Shown: positions 31,101 to 46,100 of the stretch, in pieces
Position numbering within the stretch: the first letter of the stretch is position 1
Layout: the number at the start of each line of letters is the position of its first letter
From: Helicoverpa zea
Lineage: Eukaryota; Arthropoda; Insecta; Lepidoptera; Noctuidae
Reading direction: 5' to 3'
DNA: 64,000 bases
Assembly (NCBI RefSeq): GCF_022581195.2
Contig: NC_061482.1
Location: 11,408,001 to 11,472,000, forward strand
Translations under genes and position numbers: made by a program
Notes under the pieces: generated by a model
Database searches by the model: none
Seen by the model: the letters and a program-made list of their open reading frames with translations, nothing else
What the model was told of the DNA's origin: nothing

Positions 31101-34100
31101 ATCTTTCTCTTTAAAAAAAGGATAAACTATGCCTGCCTTGATAATAATACGGTTTTGTTATATTGTGTAAATATACAACAATAAGAAATATAGGTATAAG
31201 CATACTGAAAAAGGAAACAAACTCAACCGTTTTCATAAAATAATAACGCTTATAACTAACCTGCTCTTTGTAAATCCTCTTAGAAAAAATAATTGTCCAT
31301 TAAAGAAAACCTTTTCGAGCTGCTTTTCAGTTGTAACTGTATGAGAAAACACGAAGTTACCTTACTTTCTGATCTTTATTATAAATAGTTTACAACGTAA
31401 TATTTTCTTCTTTATCCAAACTTAAGTAAACTGTTGACGATGATGCAAGATTGCATTGGAATCCATAACTCCAAAATTTAATTCAAATAAGTATGTTGTT
31501 ACCGTGTTAACTAGGTCAATAGATCTATAATGCACTTATTGAAAGAAGCCTTCATTCAATTTCCAAACAAGTTTCTGCTATATCTATTTGCATTTTAAAT
31601 TTTCCATTAGCAAGTGTTTGAAATCATCTTCAAAGAGTGTATTGTGTGTTGATAATCTATTGTTTCATTTGTTATCAGGGATTTATTAATCAATTAAGTT
31701 CTCGTTAAGCACTTATTGGTTTGTTGTTAATTTACAGAGATAACGGTAAAGGTTACGACGCAGTACCTAGGTTTTAAAAATGACTTCTCTAAACTTAAAC
31801 TTCTTAACTTGATTCGTCGAATCAGAATACTGCTTTTTTTTCACGTTATCTGTCCTTTTGGAAGAACTTAGCACCCCAAGATAAATAGTAACCATCCTCG
31901 ATAAATGGGCTATTTAAGACTGAGGGAATTTTTCAAATTGGACTAATAGTAGTTCAGTTAGCAAATGAACAAACTAGGTAACTCTTTAGCTTTACAATAT
32001 TCGTATCTACAATAGATAGAAATTAACTATCGAGGCATAAATCTAGGTATCTCTCATTTGTTTTGGTGATATGTGTTTTTTTTTAATTAGTAAAAGCTAT
32101 AACTTAACTCTGATTAGCATAATGGGATCCTGCATAAAGTACTCGTTACGACTATAAAACACCCACGTGACGATTTCACGGCTAATCGAATATTTGAGCT
32201 CAATGTGATCGATACTAAAATCATTAAGTACAACTCGTTTCCAGTAATAACATTCCTAAAGTTATTGTGAAATGAAGGTGATTTTAAGAACAACTCAATT
32301 ACCGTTACGACGTTACAAGCATACTAATTACCCCAGGAAGAGCATGTGTTGGTACATTTTATTATATCTCATTCGTGCTTGAGAATAAATCTGAGAACAA
32401 ACGACTACGTTGTATTCTTAATGCATCTCATTTACAACTTTCATAGCTTCAAAAGGGACGAATTTTTATGTCAAGGTTTACTACTTCTTTTTAAACGGTT
32501 TTATTTTTCATATAAAATGCCTGGCATCATTACGTGGAATTCCTGAACATAAAATAGTGAAATCAAAGTCCTTATTCACATTCTTTACTTGACGACCCTT
32601 TTCGCAGTAATGTAAGATGACGCGATGTACCATATTCTAATTGTCCAAGGTATAATGGAGGGTCAGTTTAAATATAATGTTTAATCATAATTCGATTGAC
32701 TACTGAACTCTATTCTCATAAAAAAGCACCCTTCAGGATTTTATGATTAAATAAATATCAGAAATAGAGAAAACACAATGGTACCGGACTTGAGAATTCC
32801 GAATTGGTTTCGACGACTACTAAGTTAACTAATCAATCTAGTTTGTACATAGTACTTCATAAAATGCCAATACTCTTGATTGCACTCACAAAAAGTCGTT
32901 CGGAAACTAATGAGGCCATTGCCAAGCGTGACAATGTCCAACTTTGCAAGCGAACAGAATAATAAACTCAGTCTTTATAAGATTACGACACTACACTAAC
33001 TAGTCGTCTAGATATCTAAACAAATATACTTGCTGTAAAGTCCTGTAATTCACGATTTAAATCCCATAAAATCTTATCAATTTGAAATAAGTCCTATTAT
33101 GCCAAGGTCGACTTCTTCAATTATTTATTAATGGCTTGGTGAGTCGGTGCTATAAAACCAAGTGATTGGAGTTTATTACTTCACTAGTTGTGCCCCTGAT
33201 TTCGATTCTCTCTTAGTATTTACTGGAGTGAAAGTACATCCATAATTCATCTGCCTAGTCTTTTCCCAACAATCTAGGGGTTGACTTCCAATTTAACCGC
33301 ATTCAGCTGAGTACCAGTGTTTTACATGGAGCCTAGCTGACCTCTTAAGCCCAGTCATCCGCGCAAACTAACACCCCTTTAAGACTGATTGTCAGACTTA
33401 CTGGCTTCTACTACCCGTAACAACACCCTTAATTGTGACTTTAAATCACGATAACAACCATACAGTACCTGCCATGTTGCGTAGATTTTACTTTACAGGG
33501 AAGAAATCATTCGTACGGAGAGATTAGACTCTGTCTAGACATTGAACGTCATGTTAATATTTGCCGTCTTATAAGCCGTGATGAGAATACGATAACTGTT
33601 GGGACTTGTCGACATGACGGCTTGTTCTTGTTCATGCATGTCTAAAGATTTGGCAGTATCATCAGAGGCCCCTAGAGCTAACCCTGCCGGGTTCGCGATT
33701 GGTTAAACGGCAAGCCATCCAGAAGGAAGATGGTTGGATATAGAGGTAGACATGTTAAAATACGATGGCACATGTACCAGACTGTTACGAAATATTTGTT
33801 TTTTTTTTCTGTGTTCTTAGGAGTAATGTTCGGATTGAGTTGACCTATTTGAAAACCTCGTACCAATGGAAAGCTACTTTCTTAGTGAGTCCTTAGAGTT
33901 CTTAGTGATCCTTAACATAGTACGGGTAGAAGTTCCTTATGGACGGCACTGAACTTCGGGAATCTGACCCTTATTTCGGAAAAGACTGTTGTTCGACTCC
34001 TTCGATGAATAAAAATCCGAGTAAAGTGAGTTGTTTTTTGAGCCAGTTGCATCATCTTACAGTTACTCGACTGCAAGCGCCATTCTCCAAATATGGTCTG

Positions 34101-37100
34101 TATTTCATTGTCATACCGATGACTTGAAACTCTTGGTACATCCCATTTACTTGTAGACTTCATAATAATATGGAAGTTTACTGGAATGATTGTAGAATTA
34201 ATAACCGTTGACCCCTGAGTCATACAAGTGATTTAGAAAAGGGAGATCCCCTGGTTTTAAATCAAATACTTCAAAGAACTTGGTCAATATCATTGTTTTA
34301 TAAGTTATTTCTTCATTCAAATATAAATGTATAGTTATAGTACGTACAGTCACATAGATAAACCAGTGTTCTGTAGATACAAAACAAAAAGTGAAGTGCT
34401 AGTGCAACTAATGTTGCTTTGTAGCGATATCTTCTTATATTGTTTCTGCAAATATTGTTCGATACATAGAAGCCACTTGTGTACTATACAAAGGTTACTA
34501 AGTACATAAAGGAAAGTGAAATACATACAACCGACGTTCCTACAATTAACAGCAAAGACAATTGCTTTAAAGAGTCAAAGATATTTTTGAGGACGATTTC
34601 CAATACGGATTATTATTACGAATTCGGCTTGTACTCAATAGACTTATAAATAATTATTTTCATTACCATTATCTTCAAATAGGATATTATATATTTTAGA
34701 CGTTTTTAATACTGGAATAATATGGCGTTAAAATTGTTCATCTCTATTCATATTTAACGTCAGCGGTCAGTAGTAAGTTCAATGTATTGACAGCTAAACA
34801 TAATACAACAGCATAGCATGTACGGGTACACAACAACGCGCGATTACCATTCGAAAGTGAATGTGACAATACCGACGCTCTCTCCTCACAACCTCGGACA
34901 AAATCCACATTTAATCTTACCCATCTTTCATTTAACGCCGTTCCCATATGCTATCTATCTGCTGATTTCTTTACTAGAGATGGATTTTATGAACATTCCA
35001 AGGGGTGCCAGGTTGATCGGGTTGAAAAGGTCCGATAGGATGTCACTCTATGTAAAATACTGGTGATGGTAGCTACATCCGATTAGACTGGATGCCGACA
35101 CCAAAAGAGCTAGGAAAAGGCTAGGCAGATAATGAAGAATTTTTAAATTGAAATACCAGTAGTGTAAAATTCCTATCCCCAGGCAAAACAACAAATGAGA
35201 AAATATTGGGAAACACCGCTAATGACAAACACCCGGTCGAACACAATGCGCTTGAGCACGTGGATAATAAAAATATTTATATATTATCCTACTGTTCGCG
35301 AGAACAATAGATATATCATAATATATAAATAAGTATGAGTGTAAGGAATAAAGTAAATAAATCTAGTAGTAGTTGTAGCAATAAAAACTCATAAAATAAG
35401 TCCAGATTTAAATATACATGAAAAAAGTTTGAATATACCCAAAATAACTAGTTTTATTAAAGCCCAATGATATGTGAGTTAAACCGTTAAACAAACAAAA
35501 GATTAGTTTCATCAGAAATTCACACAATTCTCCAGTTAATTGTCTTCGGCGTTTAAAAATTCAGCTCGAAAGTAATGAATCAAGAAAGTATGTATATTTG
35601 ATGTGTACCGCCGGCCAATAAAACACGCGTTACTCAATTTTAACAGAGCATAAAATAATGTAAACGTCGCCAATATGGAAGGAATGGATTAGCTGAGTTT
35701 GTTCTTTAATGCTAATCTGTTACAAAACATAACACCCAAAACAGAAACACGATAAACTTTGGAAAGAAATTATGTAATAGTTGGCTGTCGCGGTAATGGA
35801 GAACCGGTCCTTATCTGTCGGCCCAATGTTCCGAAACAACGGTTATATTTTTCCTTAAATTGTGGCAGGTTGCACGCCACCATTACGACAAGTTTTCTCC
35901 ATAATTCTGCGGGCGTCACATCTTTTACCCAAAAACAACTTTTAATAAAAAATGCCGGAGAGTCCCACATTTTTTAAACGACTTCGGTCCGCTATCTTAT
36001 ATTGTACGTAAATACTTTATGTTAAGATAAATAAAGGTTTACGTTTTAAAGTGTTATCACGCGTCAAAATCCTTATAAGTGTATTGACAGCACTTGAAAT
36101 GATAAGAATGCGCGAGTAGGTGAAGTAGCGACTTTGGCCGCATTTATTGGTACCTAAGTGCCTTCTACAGAGGACATTATTGTCTTCTAATCGTTTGTCT
36201 AATTCCTAACAAGAGGAAGACGTATATAATTCTATTTAAGATCCCTTCACGTGGAACAATCTTATCTACATTAGCATTATGGTTATCATCTTAATCTGAG
36301 ATAATACTTTCCAACATTAGGCCGTAGAATGATCAACATCTTAAATTCACAATGACACAGCGTTGTTAGTATATAACATCTTTTACGTTAATGTAGACTA
36401 GTACTACCTTAATTTTCTATGCATGCATGTTATAAATGTATAGATAATGCTTGCTTGGCATGTTTGTTGCTGTTTATCGTTAAAACTTCTGTGTATACTT
36501 TGAAGGCACACGGTTACAGTGACAACTTTTAGTCCACCGACAGTTTGTTCGGGCTCATAAATCAGTATTGAAATGAATGGTACCTACCATAGCATCGATC
36601 ATGTATTTGGCTGGTATCATACTAAATTTGATCTCTCAATTATTTTTTTTTTACATCTATCTGGCCAATTGCCGGCCGACTGTTAAAACTGCAGTGTCAA
36701 AGACTTTTTGACCATGTCTAAGAAGTGTTTCCCTTGGGACCCGGGTGGAAGCTACTCCAACTCCAATATAATATGCTAGTCTGTTATATGCCTTTGGCAG
36801 GTGTCCATTCCCTTTAACATTGATTGCGTTGGCCGAGACAGGTTACGTCATAGTAGCTTGCATTCGACTGTACCAGATACGAGAGCGCCAGTTTTACTTA
36901 TTGACGAACCATACTTGAGATAATTTACGAAATCCGACTTATCTGATATGCTTTAGTCCACATGATTCTAAAGTTTCTTTGACGCTCAAGATCTTAACAC
37001 AGAAGAGTACATATGGTCTTACTACAAAAACTTAAACATGTGTCAAACATTTGTCTAAAAGAAATGTGGCTGCAAAATGGACCTTATTTCAACGTCCTAA

Positions 37101-40100
37101 TTTGTCATTTTTTTAGATAGGTGTTAAAAGTTTTTGTGGTAAGACGGTTTATGTTCTCTTTAGAAGGTATTCATAATCTTTCTATTAAGCCTGATTAGCG
37201 TTTTTAAATACTAGAATTTCAATTCACATAATAAAAATAAGTACAAAACACACAGATATTTTCCCGTGTATCGGTAGGCACTTGAAGATTTGGTATTTAT
37301 GTAAGGTTTTCCTCAAATCCGTGTGTGAATTGACCGATCAACCAAAAAAATCACAATAAGTATTAATTCGATTAATCGTCCTCGTTTATCGATTTGCCAA
37401 CATTGTCTGTAGATATTAGTACTTTGGATGGTTTCTTGACCACCACTTTTTTCTTACCAGTAAAAAATTGGATTAGTAAGTTACTTTTTGCTAATTAAAA
37501 TGTATAACAAAAGATTTTTCTTGTAAATCTGGATTCTGTAGATTCGTGTGAAGCCGAGACCTTCGTTATGTTTCGCTGCAATTTGCTTGCCTTGACACAC
37601 TCGGCCAAGACAGTGGAAAACATTTTATCCAAATAATTATTCTTAGTGCGTTCTAATACTTACCCATATGCATTGAGGATAATGCTGTAGTATCGCATAA
37701 TAAGTAACTTGTGTCTGCGTAAATGTTGTTTTTGCTTAATTTTTACTGGCGTATAGTAATTATATCTATAACCTTGACAACTGAAACCTTCTTATTCTTT
37801 ACCTATCGGAACGGGCGTTAAGTTTGTTAAAAAATAATATTCAGTGCAAAAATATTTAAATAACCATTATTGAAAGGAAAATGCCACTTTTAAATCAATT
37901 TCTATACTTAACTAATAAATATGTATGTCTAACCAATATTATTATTTTACGTAGGTACAAGTGTTAAGAATCATTCACGTCGGTTTAAGATGAACTTATT
38001 TTATCTAGGTGTCTATGAACTATTTACAAAATAATCGATTAAGCAAGCATATAACATAAACTATAAACAATCCTTTGTAAATCCCACATAATATTGACAA
38101 ACACGAGAATTAATTTTGCAAGCAATCTATAAAAGGAAGTAGGTATGTTGACATTTTCTAAAAATAACTGTATTGCCGTCCAATAAAATGTTGCATCAAG
38201 ATGTACCGGTCCAATTTTGTTTAAAACCGAAAAAAATAAAAACAGTCGCAACTCATAAAAGTCCAATTAATTTTTGTAATAAAATTCTAGATAAAACATT
38301 TAATACCTATATAACAATATTATTGTAATAAATATGTCAGAAACAGGTTTTATTTCAATCTCTATTAACGTTCTGTGTTTTTGGTTCTTAACACTAGGTA
38401 TGCTTTTCAATTTATTATGTTTTATTTAATAACTTCTTTTAACCGTTTTGTTTGATTGTCTTGATTGCGAACCAAGAACCAACTCAACGGAATAGGTAGG
38501 TATGCTATAGTAGCTAGGTATATAGAAATGCACAAAGCAATCTGTTTAATTAATATCTCACTACAAATTGTTTCAGCGGCTAGGAATTAGTAGACCAGTT
38601 ATCTTACTTCGAAATAGGTATTTATAATGCCATACGATTATGGATTATACTACAGTAAACTTGAACATCTTTGGCAGTTATGGGTAGGTAGAAGCCAGTG
38701 AGTTGCCCGACGGGGTAACTAGGTTGAGGAGGTCAGATAGACAGTCGCTCTATGTAAAACTGTACTCAGCTGCATCCTGTTAGGTAGCCGAGATATAGTT
38801 GGGAAAGGCTAGGCGAATGATTGTATTTACTTGTGGGACTTTTGCTTTTACCTTCAAAGAGAAACAGATGGGTTCTGAGAACAGTACAGTAACTAAGTCA
38901 TACCTGGAAGCTACTTATTAATATTTGGCTTACCTATAGAGAAAGTTTATCAATAATTTTTATTTGTTATTCAACATGTTAAAGTTACGGTAAGGCATTA
39001 TTAATGGAACAGATAAATTGAAAAAATTGGAAAATAGGATTGCTAACACACGGGCGCTTGAAGTTAAAGAATATACAAAATCCATCACTATCGTTCTTGC
39101 TGTCATAAAATGCACCATTGTTTTATGTTCGTATAAACATTAAAATAATCTGTCGTCTGTTTAGAAGGCGCAACGCATAGCATCGTCAGTCAAGGCAGCC
39201 ACAGTCTTCCTTCCTCTTATTAATAATGTCTTTGACCTCTATAGGGAATGTTCTGTTAAGCTATTACTATTACCAAGTATTACAGGTACTTAGCGATTGA
39301 AAATTACCAATAAACACTTTATTTTCAGGTGACACTTAATAAATAAATGGATTATAGATACTATTTTGTAGATAAGTAATACATAAAATACACCACATTA
39401 AACACTTAGTGCGCTTCTTCCTCTCTCCTACTATTGTAGGTATATGCTGTGCAAGATAGGGTCCATTATTGTGACATAAATTACCTGTACACCAACAACT
39501 GTAAACATGGTACGCATTAAAGTAGGTATTGAGTATACTAAGTTATGAGTTTCGTAACCATTCTATCAACGTTTAAATCACATAAATCTACAGAGAATAA
39601 TTAACTCCGTACGCGTGCGTTATTAATCTTTATTCGCGGCTATTAAATGACAATAAAACTCTATAATGTAACAGTGCTATTTATACCGTAATATTTTCTA
39701 TCCAATCAAAATCATGTCTACGCTCATTCTAACAATATACTCGGCCCACGCTGCAGAGGATTCAATCCAATAATACAATTGTGATCATTACTGTCCACGG
39801 AGAATTAGTCATAGGATTCCTTAACATTCATTCATATGCAAACCAGCTTTTTTCCTTCATGTTTATTTCAAATGCCAACGAACCGGTGACAAACAATAAA
39901 ATAAACCAAATACCTATTCTTATTTAAAACAATGTTTGTTTTTATAAATATTGTTTTTACTGTAAATAGATATAAAATACCTTTATTGTTTTAAAAATAA
40001 ATTTAGTGTGTGGTCTCGGGTGTACACTCAATAAAAGACTGGTAACTTATTGTTTCTTCACAACGATATGCCGTTACATAAATAAAATTCTTTTTATAAT

Positions 40101-43100
40101 TAAATTCTGTAAACTATTTAGGAAAATTGATCACAATTTTAGCCGTCGGTAAAGGATCCAAAAGCGGCAAGTGACTTTAATTGCTCCGTGGCCTGACCAC
40201 AGTATTAAATCCAGTTTATACCAGTTTCGCATCTCGTGTTCATCAGGAATTCGAGACATGGGCCGCCCCGAATTTAGCACGATAATTTAGCTTCCACTTA
40301 GTTTTAATTAAGCCTACGATCTTTAATGAAAAATTGGACACAATGACTATCAAGTTTCACTAATATTTAGATTACTACTAACACGCTCGCGTTTCTGAGG
40401 AAATTAATAAACGTGAAAAGTAATACATATATCGTTTGCGGATCGAGTTAGTTAGGTTTTACGAGTAGGCCATTGCTAGCTAGCGTGTGGGTATCGTGTT
40501 TACGTAAATTGATTTGTATATTCGTTTTAATAACCGCAGTTGTATATTCCATGTAGGTAGCTACTATGCTTAATATAAGTACTTACAAACATTCATCATA
40601 CACATGATATGGAACATAAAACCATTCTACTCATTAGAACACACTTGAGTGCATTAAAATCTGGTTCTACTTCTAAATATGTACCTATATGAAAATTTTA
40701 ATTCTAGTGACTGTTTTACCTTGAACAACTGCTCTGAAGTGTATAAATTACAATGGAATATAGAAAACATAAAAATATCCTGGTACCCTTAAGCGTTTTA
40801 TATTGCGTGGCGCAATAACATAGAGTTGCGCAGACTTATTGATTTAACTCAAACATAAACACTTGCACACACACACACACACACTCACATTTATATGTAC
40901 ATCTCTTAGTGGAGTAGATGTGCATGTATGTATATCATTTTGAGAGAATATAGAATTTATTAATATTGATAGAGATATTCAATTCAATTCAGAAAAGCTA
41001 CTATCACGTTACACAATATAAAATGATCAGGACAAAAATTATATCTTCGTTCTTAACTGTGAATTCATGTCTTTACCATACATACTCGCTATTTTGCGGA
41101 ACAACGTGCTGTTTTCTTTTTTTTTTTTTTGTTATTTTTTATTTGTAGTTTTGTTAATTTAAGGCTTTTATATTCTTACTGTTATTGATAGAAGGATGGA
41201 TATTGTAACTGTAAATATCGAATAAACTTTAAAACGAATCTTCTTTCTCCTGCCCTGTTCCCAAATATTACTTGGGGTCGGCGCAATATGTCATTTTCTT
41301 CCATTTTCCCCTGTCACTCGTCATACTGACACTCACTCCCTTCCTATTCATATCATCTTTCAGGCAATCCATCCATCTTTTCTTAGGTCTTCCTCTTCCT
41401 CTCCATCCATCTACATTCATACTTAGCACACACTTTGTTGCATGCGTATCATCCCTCCTCATTACATGTCCATACCACGACAATCTTCTACTTCTCATCT
41501 TTTCAGTAACTGGCGCTACTTTCAGACTTCCTCTAATGTAATCATTCCTCACTTTATCCATTCTTGTAACACCACACATCCATCTCAGCATTCTCATTTC
41601 TGTTACATGCACTCTCTTCTCGTCCGTCTTTTTCAATGCCCAACACTCCGATCCATACAGGACGACAGGTCTAATGACGGATTTGTAAATTTTGCCCTTC
41701 AGTTTGAGGGGCATCCGCGGGTCACAAATAGCGCTAGTTACCTGTCGCCACTTCATCCATCCAGTATTGATCCGATGCGTAACGTCCCTGTTCACCTCAC
41801 CGTCACTTTGGACGAGTGAACCAAGGTACCGGAAGTCGGAGCAAACTGGTAGGGGCATGCCGGCTAGGGTTATGGTCATGGGTCCCGAAATACCGCCAAA
41901 ATCACAATGAAGGTATTCGGTTTTACTCCTGCTCACCTTTAAACCCACTGTCTCCAGTCTCAGCCGCCATGCCTCCAGTCTACTCTGGACCTCTGGCCCA
42001 CTCTCCCCCACCAGAACAATGTCATCGGCGAAAAGCATACACCAGGGTGCCTCCTCCCGTATATCTGCCGTAAGCGCGTCCATTACAAGCAGGAAGAGAT
42101 ACGGGCTGAGGGCCGACCCCTGATGTAAGCCAACACCTACACTGAAGCTGGTGGTAGTGCCCGCTGCGGACCGGACTTCTGTACGGCATCTGCCGTACAT
42201 CGCTCGGATCAACTGCACATACTTCCCTGGTATACCTTTCTCCTCAAGGGCCCACCACAAAACCTCACGAGGCACCCGGTCATATGCCTTCTCGAGGTCA
42301 ACGAACACCATATGCAAGTTTTTGTGTGCACCCCTGTACTTTTCGCACAATTGGCGAATACAGAATATAGCGTCCGTTGTACTCCGACCAGGCATAAAAC
42401 CGAATTGATTTCGTGCGATATCACTCTCTTCTCTCAGCCTCCTTTCAATAACTTTCTCCCACACTTTCATACTATGTGACATTAGCTTTATTCCTCTATA
42501 GTTGTTGCAATTCAACACATCACCCTTGTTCTTAAAAATGGGCACCAGGAAACTATTGCACCACTCGTCTGGTATAGTTTCCTCTTGCAACAACTTATTG
42601 AAGAATAAAGCCAGCCATTTCCATCCATCCATCTTTAATAATTTCCACACTTCCACTGGTATTCCACTTTAAAACGAATGTGGTGTTAGAATTTAATACA
42701 TAAGTATTTCGTGAATCGAAAATAAACGATTTCATTGTCTTAAATATATGCGTTTTTCTTTTCAGAAACTACCGTATCCAAAGGCAGTTGGATTTATAGT
42801 CACAAATGAGTTCTGCGAACGATTTTCATACTATGGAATGCGAAGTAAGAATTTATTTTCTATTTATTAAGATATTTATCATTTTTTTTTTACGAAAATT
42901 AGCAATATATATTGTCAGAAGCATACTAAAACATATTAACAACATTTGAGTAAGTTAGTTTTTAACAATACTTAGTTTTAATATTTCCCTCTTATTATTT
43001 GAATTCTTAATTAAAGTTGAGTTAATGTAAGAAATTCTATTAAATTTGAGTAAGTAATAGTAGATATAAAAACTCAAGGATCCATGTTTTATTTATTTAA

Positions 43101-46100
43101 GGTTAAATAGAATATTTGCTTTACGACGGAGGAAGGAAAGATTGCTTTTACCATATTCTGTAAAGTTATACAAATCTTTTCGTATTGAAGATTGTCTTTT
43201 GCATATTTTAGGGCAGTTATTTTTTACAAAATACGCATGCGCGAGACGCTGTATACATATATGGATGACTTTAGAATGGAAACATTTCTTACGGGAATTG
43301 TTCGTATCTTCAATAGCAATTATGGAATATCTTAGTTACCTATATAGTCTAAGACTATAGTTTCAATATCCCGTTATTTCGAATGCAAAAACTATTCTTA
43401 AATTCAAAACAGTAAATAAGTCATCAAACTCTTCTTAATAAAAACGTACAATTTAAATTTTATTACCATAAGAATGCAATAAAATTAATATTTGTAGGTA
43501 TTTATTCCAATGTGACACGTGTTGGGCTGTTACTGACACCAATCACCAATGAGGTAGTACACACGTGGATTGCAAATGATAACAAATAGGTGATAAGTAC
43601 TTATGTACGCGACGTTACCTGCATTCATTACTGAACGAGTTTTTAATCAAACTTGAGATGAAACATGAGATTGTGTGGCTAAATAGATTGTAAACATACA
43701 ATTTTCAATCGAAGAAAATGAAAATTATGGAATAATGAGGGGCTGGAAAGCTTAAAAGGTTGTTAAACCTGCCGAAACTAAGCTGTAACTGAAAGTAAAA
43801 ACTACATACCTTACCTTTAAAACTATATACTTTACAACAACTATATATTTTCAAATTGTATACCTTTTGACAAGAATCGAGCAAAAAATAATATTCTGTG
43901 CCAAAGAGATTCTTCCTAACTTACAGGCTGAAATAAACATCATGACGTATACGAAATACGTAGGTTCTTGTTTTAAAATACGAATTTTATAAATCTTTGT
44001 GAATGTCATCTACTTACCTATTACTGAGTATAATTATGTCACAACACAATTATGTTACTGAGTACAACAATGCCCCTATTCTTATTTTACACTAATCTAT
44101 AAAATCCAATAGGACCAAAACACACTTTAATTCCTACTAAAGTGTGTTCGCCTGCCCTAAAGTATGCCCTAACATTTTACTACTTGTAAGGCTTTCAATA
44201 TAAGGCAGTCAGGGGCAGCAGTTTCAAGCTGCCGCCCACCCGAATAAGTTGTAGCTGCTCGAGCGGTTCGTGTATGTGCGTCCATAGAAATCTGCAGTTC
44301 ACTGTGCAGCTTGAAGGCACACAGCTTGAAGCTGTCACCCCGGACTGCTTCAAGCGGTCCGTGTATTGCCGGCCTAACGTGCATGAAAACGTTATTCGAC
44401 AAAACAAATACGCATCAATGGTCATATCTATGCTCTTTTCGACCCAGTTTAAACAAACGTAACAGTTTATCATGTGAAAAGTATGTCGTGTTTCACCATA
44501 GACTGTTATCGATAAAAAAAACCTAAGTTTATACATATGCATGTTAGGCAATAATAAATCCTTGTACAGGTGTAAGTATCAATATTTTGCCATTTGTCAC
44601 GCAATGTTTCACCTACTACTTAGATATGGTATTACTATTTTACTACATTACTATTTTACTACAATTTAAATTTATTGATTTGGTTTTTACACCTGTTGGA
44701 GAATGTTTGAGGAAAATTCTCTCGAATAACATAATAAATGCGATTATCTGATCGTCACCTGTCACCAGGTTCTATATCTGATCTGTGGATCTTACTGAAA
44801 TCTATCTTTGTAAGTTTCGATTACTTTTGAATGATAGAAAATGAACCAATTTCGCTTACGTAATTCGTGAAAGAATCATGTGTAAATAAAAAAAAATTGA
44901 CAACAGTAGGCCGTAAATATTATCTAAATAGGCTATTGTATACAGGTGATAAAGTTAGAAAGAATGGAAAATAAAAATGTTAGTTAAATAACTAAGTGCA
45001 ACTCTGATACGTGCTGAATGACACGCAAAGTGTGACGACTTGCGAATGGTACATTAAATGCTAGCAATATTTCATTTGTGCGAGTAAATTTATGTTTTCA
45101 TATTATAATTCATGATGATGCCTTCACACCTTATGCAACTGAAGTGAATCCATGATTATCTTTTACTAGCTTCCGCCCGCGGTTTCATTCGCGCCCCGAC
45201 ACTTCCCGTACCGTGTTGGTCACGTAAATCACATAAATCCTATGTCCTTTTCCCGGGTCTCAGCTACCTCCCTTCAAATTTTCAACTTAATCGGTTCAGC
45301 CGTTCACGCGTGATGCCGTGATATAGGGATTCATTTTTACATAAGTATTTATACATCATCATCATCATCATCAGCCTATCGCAGTCCACTGCTGGACATA
45401 GGCCTCTCCAAGTGCACGCCACTGAGATCGATTTATACATACTTAAACGAATACCATAATTTCTTGTCAAAAAGCCTACTAGTTATTTGAATACATTACA
45501 AGTCCTAACCTGCCTACCTATCTAGGCGAGGAAGTGGTCAACAATAATTCCATAACCGGCACGCGCATCTAAGGCGCCAAAAGGGGTCGGAGCGTCTGAG
45601 CGGGGCGAGGATAACAATACGCGCGCTAGCTTATAACTAAAAGTCGTAAGCGACAAAATGGTTTTGTAATTTTAATATTTAGAAATGATAATTTAATAAA
45701 AATTCCTACTACCATTTTAAAGAGTATGTATATACTCAACTACTAAAAAAGTTAAGAGGCTTAAATCGGTCCCGTTTGCCCATAATATGTGAATCTCTTT
45801 TTAAAAAGAGGTATGTTTGATATATTTTTCTCTGTTATAAAAGTTACCTAATCATGTTTCTACAACTAACAAAATAAGGCTTATATCATGAACTTTCAGG
45901 TAACCAAGTTGTATTTTGATCCGTTTTGTATTTACTGAGAAAAATTGACATCCTTGGCGCCAAAAATTCCAATTCGTCCTCTTAAGTAATGAGACAAAGT
46001 TTAACTAGTAGATCGTGATGGGCAATGACATGCAAATTACAAGCCCTTATCATAAACGGTGTTTAAAATTAGTCCACTTGTATTGTTTTACGAATCTCAA

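Larger units (their letters stand above)
30426..41239. other. Transporter intron 1, scattered repeat fragments only
   Basis: Nearly 11 kb of AT-rich intron. I find only repeat fragments: a minus-strand degraded short Helitron (about 31880-32025), a Helitron 3' end (36715-36780, ending GCTAG|T), SINE fragments and one MITE listed separately. No ORF here has a recognisable motif. Confidence 0.5.

Noticed and set aside
44169..44551. Overlapping ORFs of 62-118 codons on both strands
   Set aside because: They come from short inverted TTCAAGC motifs in intron 2; no domain or splice structure.
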